DNA of 64,000 nt from positions 14,875,001-14,939,000 of the forward strand of contig CM072336.1 in the NCBI GenBank assembly GCA_036874045.1, written 5' to 3'. Of the stretch, positions 1 to 9,677 are shown one piece after another; positions within the stretch are counted from its first letter, which is position 1, and every line of letters starts with the position of its first letter. The notes beneath the pieces are model-generated. The model saw nothing but the letters and a program-made list of their open reading frames with translations, was not told where the DNA came from and did no database searches. Origin of the DNA: Cymodocea nodosa. Lineage: Eukaryota > Streptophyta > Magnoliopsida > Alismatales > Cymodoceaceae. The translations under genes were made by a program, and so were the position numbers.

Positions 1-56
1 AAAATATCAGGTAATGATAAACTTGCATACCTTAGTCTAGTCTTGTATATGATTAA

Positions 57-573
57 TCATTCATCTATCCCCGTAATATGACTCATTCCTTCTAATGCAT
101 TGGGTGGAATTCCAGTAGTTTCTTCCATAGCCAGATATTCATGGGTATTTGAACTACGATTAAATGACCTCCATATGAATCCATCTCTAATCTTAGTCAT
201 TTTTGCAGCTTGTAGTCCTTGAAAATATTTTTCTTCAATACAGTCTTTAATTTCCTTTGATACACAACACAGCCTGCACAGATCTTTAGCTAACAAATTA
301 CTTAGTATTTCCCTTAGTGCGTCCAACGGTAATTGCATTAATTCCATTTGTCGATTCTGTAAAATAAAAACAAAAATTTAGCAGAGACAAAAATTAACAT
401 AACTGCTGCACACCCTCGTGGAGTTAAGGCATAACTCAACGGACTAAGTTCGTTGAGTTAAAAATTAACTCTACGATACTATTAACTTAAAATAAAATAT
501 ATATACATACAGATAGTTGCTTCAGATATGCTACTTCATTTAGCTGCCCTCCTAGAAGAGGTATCAATTTCAT
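57..573 (-). CDS. Small two-exon F-box protein gene (predicted)
   Basis: Predicted exons are 511-573 and 57-356 on the minus strand, giving about 120 residues. Exon 1 starts MKLIPLLGGQ and ends at a GTATGT donor. The 154-bp intron ends TTTTATTTTACAG, and exon 2 continues in the same frame (NRQMELMQLPLDALREIL). Residues about 27-60 match an F-box: LPLDALREIL, then LCRLCCVSKEI. F-box proteins bind Skp1 in SCF ubiquitin ligases and use a C-terminal domain to choose the target. Here the C-terminal part (GLQAAKMTKIRDGFIWRSF and after) is short and not a repeat domain I recognise. The open frame runs about 24 codons upstream of the chosen ATG, so a further 5' exon is possible. The intron holds an inverted CGTTGAGTTA-type motif that is also found in the gypsy LTR. 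It could be a host gene, a gene fragment, or a piece carried by a retroelement. The F-box call is fairly sure; the gene model is less so. Confidence 0.55.
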
Positions 574-689
574 TAACCGTTTTATTGACAGGATTAGGTA
601 TAGCTTGTATTGGCAATCCTCTAGTAGGTCTAACTTTCATTGGTTCCTTCTATCTAAGTGATATATTTCTATTCTGATTTTAATTTGCA
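574..689. other. Spacer between F-box gene and gag fragment
   Basis: The minus strand is open for the last 24 codons before the F-box start (LDLLEDCQYKLYLIL), which may be extra F-box exon sequence. Nothing else is recognised here. Confidence 0.4.
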
Positions 690-1881
690 GCATTTCCAAA
701 TATAAATTCTAGACGATTGTTTACTTGTTGGATTATCTTTTCTAATTTCTCTATTCTAGCTCCTTGTTCAATTAATACTTCATAACTTATGTTCTTCTCA
801 TTTATATTTTCTCCTCCCTGGAAATTGTTGTTTCTCCAAGATAAATTCAGGTGATTTCTCCAATTAGGATGATAATAATTTCCCAAGTTATCTCTCTGGT
901 TTCTAGCATAAGTAATATCTAAGTCATTTATATTTTTGTATTCTTTTCTGCTAGCTTTTGATTTAATGATAACTCTTCTATTTTCTTTGTTAATTCATTT
1001 AATTTCACCACAAGCATAGTATTGGAATCTATTTCATGCATTCCTCTTGGCAATAATCTTTTATCTACAATAGCTTCAGCCGAATTTTCCCACTATGCAG
1101 TTCTTTTTGCAAAATTTTCTAAATATGCCCATGCTTCTTCACTACATAATTTTAAAAATCCATTTTGACAAGTAGATTCTAATAAAGATTTCGTTGAAAC
1201 ATCTATGCCTTCATAAATTATGCCTATTAATTGTGCTTTACCCATTGCATGATGTGGACATTGAGTCAGTAAATCTTTAAATCTTTCAAAATATTTCCAA
1301 AATGATTCACCCTATTTTTGGCTACACATTAATATTTCTTTCTTCTTTTTAATCGTTTGATGTGTTGGATAGTATTTTTCCAGAAAAACAGAGCAAAATT
1401 CAATCCATGTAGAAATTGAATCAGGCGACAGAGTATATAACCATCTCTTAGCTGTATCTTTTAAAGCAAAAAGGATATATCTAAGTTTAATAGCATCTAT
1501 ACTCATGTTCGGCATTCTCATTATTTGACAAACTTCGTTAAATTCTCTAAGGAAATAATAGGCATCCTCTCTTTCTAATCCATGAAAATGTGGCAATTGA
1601 CTAATATAATTAGATTTCAGTTCAAACCTATCTCCCTCAAAGTTTGGCAATCGAATACATAAAGGTTCATCAATTAATTCAGGATACAGAATCTCTCCTA
1701 ATGATTTTTCTACTGGAGCAGTCATCTCTATGTTCTCTTTTAAAGAAAGGTTAGCTACACCCCAAAGAATTTCGTTAAAGTTCAGTTCAGAAAATTTTTC
1801 AGTACTCCTCTGCAATGAAAATTCCTAGGTAGGTGTTCTTACTAATCGTTTAGTGCTGAGAGAACGAGTCCATGTGTTCAT
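690..1881 (-). mobile_element. Ty3/gypsy gag fragment (Tat/Athila type), fossil
   Basis: The minus strand encodes a retrotransposon gag core: LPHFHGLEREDAYYFLREF, then WIEFCSVFLEKYYP, followed further on by WRNHLNLSWRNN and a coiled stretch ARIEKLEKIIQQVNNRLEF. This order is typical of plant Tat/Athila gag, which forms the particle shell. It lies downstream of the integrase of the neighbouring gypsy element, not upstream of its protease, so it probably belongs to a different copy. No LTR or PBS is seen next to it. It is broken. Confidence 0.75.
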
Positions 1882-2448
1882 AAATAAATAGCAGAAGATT
1901 AATTACATACCAGTCTGAAGCTTTCCATTCTATAAATATTTGTTGTCAGATGAAGGTTGAATCAGCTGCTTCTCCTTCCAGTTCCTCCAACGCTTTCTCC
2001 TTTCTTTTAAAAGTGCTGGTAACTCATAAATAACATTCTATTTCATATATATACTACGCATCTATAAAGTGAATAAATCTCGTTGCAAGAACGTGTCTTG
2101 CAACGTGCATCGTGGTTCCTATTTTTATGGGTACGTGTACCACTACTAATTTCAAATTTTGGTAACCGCTAAACCGACGAAGTTTCGTTTGTGGTTAAAA
2201 GAATAACTGTTCTGCTTAATCCACGAACTAACCTCGTTGAGTTACAAATTACTCAACAGAACACAGTCGGTTACTGTTGCTAACTCCATGGACTAACTTC
2301 GTTGAGTTACAAATAACTCAACGGAGTGACCTTATATTATATTACTGACCTCGTGGAGTTACAGTTAACTCAACGGACTTACTTCGTTGAGTTAACACTT
2401 GGCAACATCTAAGTTTCACTCTCGTAAGTTTTCTATTCTATTTTTTTA
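1882..2448. other. Noncoding stretch with inverted CGTTGAGTTA motifs
   Basis: No gene is seen. From about 2215 to 2400 the motif CGTTGAGTTA and its inverse TAACTCAACG alternate with short spacers, repeated at least four times. The same motif occurs in the gypsy LTR (7935-8035) and in the F-box intron (415-475). It could be gypsy 3' untranslated or U3-type sequence; no LTR boundary can be placed. Confidence 0.5.
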
Positions 2449-2800
2449 CCGGTTTAACCGATACTACTCTTCGGTCAGACCTAAATATTTTTTACTTTTT
2501 TACTTTTCTTTCGGTTGGACCGATACTATGTTTCGGTAAAACCAATATTTTTTTCTGAAAATTAATATACATTTTTTTTTTCGGTTTAACCAATACTAGG
2601 CTTCGATTAGACCTAAATATTTTTTATTTTTTTACTTTTCTTTCGGTTGGACCGATACTATGTTTCGGTAAAACCAATATTTTTTTTTGAAAATTAATAT
2701 ACAATTTTTTTTCCGGTTTAACCGATACTACACTTCGGTCAGACCTAAATATTTTTTAATTTCCCGATCATACCGATGGATCCAGTCGGTTAAACCGCAA
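2449..2800. repeat. 132-bp tandem repeat, about 2.4 copies
   Basis: Units start at 2449, 2581 and 2713 and the third is partial. Each opens with CGGTTTAACCGATACTA or a close variant, then TTCGGTYAGACC, a T-rich run, TTCGGTTGGACCGATACTA and an AT-rich tail. CGGTTTAACCG is a perfect palindrome. The array lies just past the gypsy integrase end and so is probably its 3' noncoding region. Confidence 0.8.
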
Positions 2801-2884
2801 CTATTTTTATGTTTTATATATATTTTTAATGTTGTTGTTGTTTTTTTTTTTTATATAAAAATAAACATAAAAACTGATTTCTTA

Positions 2885-4930
2885 CTAAATAAAGCTCAAG
2901 TAGTCCTCTACTCTAACTTCTTCTATAATTCCAAAGGAGTTTTTTAGTGTTTTCAGAATAGGTTTAAGTCTTTGTCCATTTACTTTAAATATATTCTGAG
3001 TTTTAGGATTTTCAATTTCAATAGCTCCATAAGGATAAACATTTCGAACTATGTAAGGTCCTGCCCATCTAGATCTTAATTTTCCTGGATGGTTATGGAG
3101 TCTAGCCAGATAAAGATATACTTCTTGTCCTATTTCAAAGCTTTTAGGCATAATTTTTCTATCATGCCAGAATTTAATTTTCTCTTTTTCTCTTACAGTC
3201 TTCGAATAAGCTTCATTTCTAAATTCTTCTAATTCAATTAGTTGCATTTTCCTATTTTCAACAGCTTGATTTAAATTAGTGTTCAGAGTTTTTAATGCCC
3301 AATAAGCTTTATGTTCTAGTTTAGCAGGTAAATGACAACTTTTTCCATATACTAGCCTAAAAGGTGGCATACCTAAGCTCGTTTTATAAGCAGTTCTATA
3401 AGCCCAAAGTGCATCTATCAATCTATTAGCCCAATCTATTCTAGTAAGATTTACTACTTTTTCCAAGATTAATTTAATTTGTTTGTTTGCACTTTCTACT
3501 TGTCCACTTGTTTGCAGATGATATGATGTTGCAATTTTGTGGTTTACTCCATATTTCTTCATTAAGGCTTCAAAACTTCTATTACAGAAATGAGTTCCTC
3601 TATCACTGATAATAGCTTTAGGTATTCCAAATCTGGCAAATATATTTGTTCTTATAAATTGTATTACCACTTTGTTATCATTAGTTTTTGTAGGAATAGC
3701 TTCTATCCATTTAGATACATAATCCACCCCCAACAATATGTAATTAAATTGATTAGACATAGGAAATGGACCCATAAAATCTATTCCCCACACATCAAAG
3801 ATTTCAACCTCAACAATAGGATTAAGAGGCATCATATTCCTCTTTGATATTCTTCCTATTTGTTGACATCTTAAACAACTTAAGCAATATTTATGAGCAT
3901 CTTTGAATAGTGTTGGCCAATAAAACCCACATTGCTGAATTTTTGCAGTAGTTTTCCCTGAACCAAAATATCCTCCACAAGCTTGGTCATGACAGAAAGA
4001 CAATATGCTCGAATATTCAGTTTCTGGAACACACCTCCTTAAAACCAGATCAGGACATTTCTTAAATAAGTAAGGGTCTTCCCAATAGTAACATTTTACT
4101 CTTGAGAAAAACAATTTCTTATCCTGTCTATTCCAATCCTTAGGTGTTAAACCAGTAACTAAGTAATTAATTATGTCTACATACCAAGGCATTGTTTTGA
4201 TGGACATTAATTGTTCATCAGGAAAATTATCCTTAATTTCAATATTTGATTTTTCTATTTGTAATCTTGATAAATGATCTGCTACTACATTCTCACAACC
4301 TTTTTTATCTTTAATTTCTAAATCAAATTCTTGCAATAATAATATCCATCGGATCAATCTAGGTTTAGTTTCTTTTTTCTTTATTAGATGTTTTAGAGCT
4401 GAATGATCCGTGTATACTATTACTTTAGCTCCAATCAGATATGATCTAAACTTTTCTAAAGCAAACACAACAGCTAATAATTCTTTTTGAGTAGTTGTGT
4501 AATTAACTTGAGCATCATTTAAGGTTTTGCTTGCACAATGAATCACTCTAGGAGATTTTTCTATCTTCTGTCCTAACACTGCTCCTACAGCAAAATCAGA
4601 AGCATTGCACATTAATTCAAATGGATGGTTCCAATTAGGTGCTTGAATTATAGGAGTTGAAATTAAGCTAGTCTTAAGTCTGAAAAATGCTTCCTTACAA
4701 TTTTTATCAAAGTTAAATGGAACATCTTTTAATAGATTAGTTAAAGGTCTAGCTATCTTGCTAAAGTCTTTAATAAATCTTCTATAAAAACCAGCATGTC
4801 CTAGAAATGATCTAATATCTTTTACTGATTTAGGTTCTGGTAGATTAGAAATTACTTCTATTTTAGCTTTATCTACTTCCAACCCTTTTTTAGAAATAAC
4901 ATGCCCTAAAACTATTCCTTGTTCAACCAT
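2885..4930 (-). pseudogene. Gypsy RNase H and integrase part of pol
   Basis: In order on the minus strand: the end of the RT thumb and connection ([32 protein letters not shown]), RNase H ([37 protein letters not shown]), then integrase with its HHCC zinc finger ([13 protein letters not shown]) and catalytic core ([33 protein letters not shown]), and the C-terminal domain ([13 protein letters not shown]). RNase H removes the RNA template and integrase inserts the cDNA. The integrase tail is the Tat/Athila type. Fossil. Confidence 0.9.
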
Positions 4931-5089
4931 GAAGTGACATTTTTCCTAATTTAAAACCAGATTTTTTTCCACACAGCGTTTTCATATTTGGTCTAAATTG
5001 CTTAAACACACTTCATATGAGTTGCCATATACAGTAAAATCATCCATAAATATTTCTAAAAATTCTTTAGTCATTCCAGTAAATATGCC

Positions 5090-6160
5090 CTACACACACC
5101 TTTGAAAGGTAGCTAGCGCATTGCATAATTCGAATGACATTCTTTTAAAAGCATAAGTTCCATTAGGACAGGTGAAAGTTGTTTTCTCTTGATCCTCTAA
5201 TGCTACTGGAATTTGATTATACCCTGAATACCCGTCTAGGAAACAAAAATATTCTTGCCCTACTAATCTTTCCAGCAATTGATCTATAAAAGGTAAGGGA
5301 AAATGATCTTTCCTAGTCACAGCATTTAGCTTTCTATAGTCTATACATACTCTCCAGCCTGATTGAATTCTAGTAGGTATCAAGTCTTGACTTTCATTCC
5401 TAATAACTGTTAATCTTGATTTCTTGGGAACTACATGGATTGGACTAACCCACGAGCTATCAGAAATCGAATAAATTATATCATTATCTAGCCTTTTAAC
5501 TATTTCCTTCCTCACTACTTCCTTAAGGTTTGGATTTAATCTCCTCTCAGGAATTCTAACAGGTTTAGCATTCTCTTCTAAATATATGTGGTGACAGCAT
5601 AAAGTTGAACTTAACCCTTTTATATCAGTCATAGTCCATCCTATTGCTTCTTTATAACTTTTTACTACATCTTTTAATTTAGCTATTTGATCCTCTTTTA
5701 AATCTGAAGCAATAATGATTGGACAGGTCCGTTTATCTTCCAAAAATATATAGGTTAATTCAGGAGGTAAATGTTTTAATTCTAAATGCTGCCCATTAGA
5801 AGCTAGAGCTCCTAATTGAACATCATCATTTTTTAAATTAATTTCTTCCTGATCTCCTTCTATATTTATGCTTTCACTTTCTTCTAAAGTTTCAGAATTG
5901 ATTTGCCTATTTAATTCTTCTTGAATCACATCATCTAACATATCTCCTTCATCGTCTAAAAAGTCTATGGTATGTAAGGACATTTCTAACTCCTCAAACC
6001 TTTCTGGTTTGAAAATATTTAATTGAGTACCCTCATTACCATATGCTAACTTCATTACTCCAGTTTTACAATTTATAACAGCCCCTGATGTTGCTAAAAA
6101 TGGCCTTCCCAAAATTAAAGATGTATCACTATTTTTATGCTTAATTTGTTGGGAATCCAA
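5090..6160 (-). pseudogene. Gypsy reverse transcriptase part of pol
   Basis: Contains a late protease segment (LILGRPFLATSGAVINC) followed by the RT core: the N-terminal PERRLNPNLKEVVRKEI, WVSPIHVVPKKS, WRVCIDYRKLNAVTRKDHFP, then FCFLDGYSGYNQI and FTCPNGTYAFKRM. RT copies the element RNA into DNA inside the particle. The lineage pattern agrees with the neighbouring integrase. Fossil. Confidence 0.9.
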
Positions 6161-6291
6161 AATTACAATATCAATAGGATATATAAAATTCTTGATTTTA
6201 ATTAAGACATCCTCTATTTTTCCTCTAGGGTATCTTATACTTCTATCAGCTAATTGAATAACTGTACTAGTAGGAGTTAAGCCTTCTAATC

Positions 6292-6534
6292 CTAAGATGC
6301 AAATATATCACTTGGCATAACATTTATACCTGCACCTAAGTCTATTAAGGTTCTTTCTAGAATGGTATTTCCTATGGTGCATGATATAACAGGGATTCCA
6401 GGATCAGATAACTTTTTAGGAATTTGTGGTAGAAATAGGGAACTACTTTGCTCAGCTAAAAAGACCTTTCTAAGAACTTTTCGCTCTCTTTTCTTAGTAC
6501 ACCAATCCTTTAGAAATTTAACACAAGGTGGCAT
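6292..6534 (-). pseudogene. Gypsy aspartic protease part of pol
   Basis: Carries PCVKFLKDWCTKKR, IPKKLSDPGIPVISCTIGN and LIDLGAGINVMPSDIF. The LIDLGA block sits where retropepsins of the Athila/Tat group have their active-site loop. The enzyme cuts the Gag-Pol polyprotein. Fossil. Confidence 0.85.
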
Positions 6535-6537
6535 ATT

Positions 6538-7608
6538 CTACAATAGATCTAACAAAGGAATGCTAACTTGTACTTTTTCAAAAATTTCTCTGATTTTTTC
6601 TTGTTTTTCAGGAATTGTTTGATGTAATCTTTCAGGATAGGGTGCTAAAGATTTTGATTTCAAAGACTCTTTTTCTTTCAGTTGATTTGTTTGATCATTT
6701 TTAGCTTCAATTGCAGATTCAGATTGTTCTTTAGTGATTTCTAGATTTTCAGTTATTACATTTTCATTATCATTTTGATTTTTACTCTTGTTCACCTTCA
6801 TATCATTTTCATTTTGAGTTCTTGGTGGTATATCAGTTCCAGATCTTAATGTTACACATACATCTTCCAGATTTTCGTTACTTTCATGATGTTTTTGTAT
6901 ATCATTTTCGTGATTATGATCTTCAATTGTTTTTAGTTTTAAAGTGCATTCTTTAAATTCTCTTACATTAGTGTTTTCTGTTTGTTGTATATTTTGCAAG
7001 TTGTGCAGGTTTATAACATTATAATTTTCATTGTCCTGTTGCAAAACATGTATTTTCATTGCATTTTTGTCTAATGCTTTTAATTTTGTTTCCAGATCAT
7101 CTAATTTCATTGCATTCAATTTTTGATCAATTTTCTTTATGGCTTTTTCAGTTTCACAAATTAGATCATGTTTAGGTTCTGAATATGCCTCCTTATAGTT
7201 TAACCGATTGACTTCTTGTTGTTGACACACAAAGTATTCCAGTTTGTCCAAATTTTGCTCTATACTATGCTCTAGTCTGTCATAGCTATCCCTAACTTCA
7301 ATGTCTCTCATCATATTACACATTCTATACTGACCATTAGTTGGGTAAACTATAGGATTCTCATACTCGGCTCTATTATATTGAGGATAATTCATTTGTT
7401 GTTCATGGGATCTAACAATCTGTAAATGTCTCAATTTCAAACAATCAGAAATGTCGTGTCCTTCAGAATTGCAGAATTCACATATGCTAATTAAAGGTTT
7501 CAGAAATCTTTGAGCATAAGCATAGGCCATATTCTCAATTACAGAAGAAAACACACAACTCTGGCTATTAAAACGAAACAGCTCTAACAGTTGCTTATAT
7601 CTATTCAA
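6538..7608 (-). pseudogene. Gypsy zinc knuckle and gag-to-protease linker
   Basis: Near the start is a CCHC zinc knuckle, CEFCNSEGHDISDC, which binds element RNA. A long charged linker follows (about residues 60-300, rich in K, E, N and Q) with the Tat/Athila landmark VTLRSG, then PERLHQTIPEKQEKIREIF and VQVSIPLLDLL just before the protease. The linker is low-complexity and probably coiled. Fossil. Confidence 0.85.
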
Positions 7609-7645
7609 TTCAATTCAATTCACTTCGACTCAATTCAATTCAATT
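7604..7645. repeat. TTCAA microsatellite next to the PBS
   Basis: The repeat ATTCAATTCAATTCA occurs twice around CACTTCGACT, immediately inside the gypsy PBS, so it lies in the element's leader. Confidence 0.7.
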
Positions 7646-7662
7646 CCCCGGCAACGGTGCCA
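7645..7662 (-). promoter_or_regulatory. Primer-binding site, Asp-tRNA type
   Basis: On the minus strand it reads TGGCACCGTTGCCGGGGA, matching the TGGCGCCGTTGCCGGGGA class used by Tat/Athila elements, which is complementary to the 3' end of tRNA-Asp. It lies 7 bp inside the LTR edge and fixes both the element's orientation and its LTR boundary. Confidence 0.9.
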
Positions 7663-7669
7663 TAAAACT

Positions 7670-9471
7670 TGTTTGGGTTTTCCCAACACTACACTAGAAA
7701 AACTTGGATTTGTTACTTCTATTTTTTCTTAGTTAATTTATCTTTATGCCTATTCTTTCTTTTAGAAGTAAACAAACAACCTTTAATACAATTTAGATAT
7801 TAATTCCAATTTGTACTTTAACTGCAAGTGCACAGTGTCTATTGTATCAATGTGCAAGTACAGGTCGATCTCACAGGGAATTGCTGACGAATTTAAGAAA
7901 TGTTTGATTATGAACAATTCAAATTTATATTCCGTAAGCACTCCGTTGAGTTACAGTTAACTCAACGGACTAAGTTCGTTGAGTTATGGCTAACTCAACG
8001 GACTATCCTCGTGAACTTAAGTTAACTCCACGAACCTATCTCTTCTTTATAATACTGCTATTTACAAAGGAATTCGGCTAACCATTGGGCGATTCCACAG
8101 ATTGTAAATAACATCAATTAAGCTTTTTAATGCTAGTTAACATTGGATTTATCATTAAGCAATACTAACATTCAGATGATTCAAACAGTAACCATTAAAA
8201 TCTTTAAGTTTTTTGTACGAACCAATTTTAGTAAACTGTAAAATTAAAACTAACATAAAACAATCATAAAACTGATACAGATAACATTAATCACGATACA
8301 ACATAAACAATACAACACTCAAATACAACATACAAACAAAGATAAATTGTTTTTGGTATTTTTGTTTTGATGTGAACATGGAAATGGGCGAAAGGTGAAA
8401 TGTAAAGTAATCTCACTTGACATTAAATACTTCCGACACTACTTGCAACGCGATTACACCATTGAAATTTAAACCACTTACAATTCTGTCTCCTCTCCCT
8501 ATAGAATCGCGAGTCCAGAATTGCGAGATGATCTCCTCTTCAGCATACAGGCATCAGCCCGAAGCCAAGGCTAAAAGCTTTACGATCTCCTGAAATATGA
8601 GTCAGCGCTTGGTGAAAATGTCTTCCCTTCCCGTGACGCGATCACTCCTCACAATGGTTGTCAGGCACTGTGTTTGGCTCGGAATCGACCCAACATCAAG
8701 AAAGTATTCTCACAGACCTTCGATGGTTGGTGATTATGGTGGTGATACGATGGTTGGTGTGATACTTCAGAGAATCGCCGATACTATCTACAGAAAGCTC
8801 GGTGCTCCTCCTCTATATACACTGGCCGTCCGTCGATCACACTTTCTTCTTTTTTTCTTCTTTTCTTTTATATTTCTTCAGTAGTAACTGCTTCTGCTTG
8901 AATGATCAGTTGGATTTCCTTCCTTCAGATCAACGGCGATACTTCCTTCTCCATGCACGATTGAATTCCTGCGTGATACGTGCAAATGTGGTTTTTCCTT
9001 CCAATTGTCTGTTCCTGCAACCGCTATAGTGGCATTTTAAAAAATAACTATAAAATACATGCAATAAAGAAATAAGCCGCTAACCTAACGCGTTACCTTA
9101 GTATATATTCATGTAACTCAATGCGTATAGTTATGCTAACTTAACGAGTTATAACTTAAGTAAATCTACCAGATCTCGACACGTGTCAACAATAGTTTAA
9201 ATATAAAATAACATTTCGGAGAGTTACAGGTATAACTATCCGATGCTCAGATGCATTTTCGGATACTTAAGAATTTCACAGCCTGCAACTTACCGATAGT
9301 TCATAAATGTACTAAATTGACATTAATTCCCCAAAATTAAGCAAAATTTTCAATTAAAGCATATAACAGTGCAATTATAACATAATGGCTTAATTCTCAT
9401 ATGATAAGCTAAATATTATGCAATTAACCATCATTTAACCGTTAATAATATGCACTTTTTCATTTTAAACA
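7670..9471 (-). repeat. 5' LTR of the Tat/Athila-type element
   Basis: About 1.8 kb, TG...CA ended (plus strand TGTTTGGG ... TTTAAACA). The left edge is set by the PBS and the right edge by a second copy ending in the same way at 60361. It contains the conserved block GCAAGTGCAC ... TGCAAGTACAGGTCG ... CACAGGGA near 7825-7882. It also holds the CGTTGAGTTA inverted motif (7935-8035) and the TTTCGGAGAGTTAC ... AACTATCCGA motif (9213-9243). The 8597-9029 reading frames lie within this LTR and show no known domain. Confidence 0.85.
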
Positions 9472-9677
9472 CAAGTGATTGTAAGTTTGCAAGAGTTTTG
9501 TGAAGCCCAAGTATCCCTTGGGGGTGGACTAGCCGTTAGTGGTGAACCACCTAAAAATCTCTGTGTGATTTCTTTTATTGTATGCTTGCTATCACTTTAC
9601 ATTAAACTACTTCTATAAGGTTAAGAAACGAATTTTTAGCATTCACCCCCCCTCTAGTAAGCCTTAAGGTCCTAACA
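9472..9677 (+). repeat. Copia LTR 3' end fragment
   Basis: It resembles the last 200 bp of the copia LTRs at 12950-13160 and 19460-19665: AAGCCCAAGTATC, GGGGGTGGACTAGCC, GTGAACCACCTAAAA and a terminal CCCCTCTAGTAAGCC...CCTAACA. It belongs to a related but not identical family. The gypsy LTR abuts it on the left and SIRE element E1 on the right. Confidence 0.8.

Larger units (their letters stand above)
2885..9471 (-). mobile_element. Tat/Athila-type Ty3/gypsy retrotransposon, incomplete fossil
   Basis: Reading on the minus strand: LTR (9471-7670), PBS (7662-7645), zinc knuckle and linker, protease, RT, RNase H, integrase. Protein order and motifs match the Tat/Athila branch of plant Ty3/gypsy elements. 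Only one LTR is recognised; no sequence like it lies below the integrase, so the 3' end is lost or rearranged. The gag core expected between PBS and zinc knuckle is not seen here, while a gag core of the same type lies at 690-1881. Coding parts are broken in several places. The right end abuts a copia LTR piece at 9472. Confidence 0.85.

Noticed and set aside
8597-9029. Reading frames in the gypsy LTR (also 59422-59922)
   Set aside because: They lie inside an LTR, differ between near-identical copies and show no domain.
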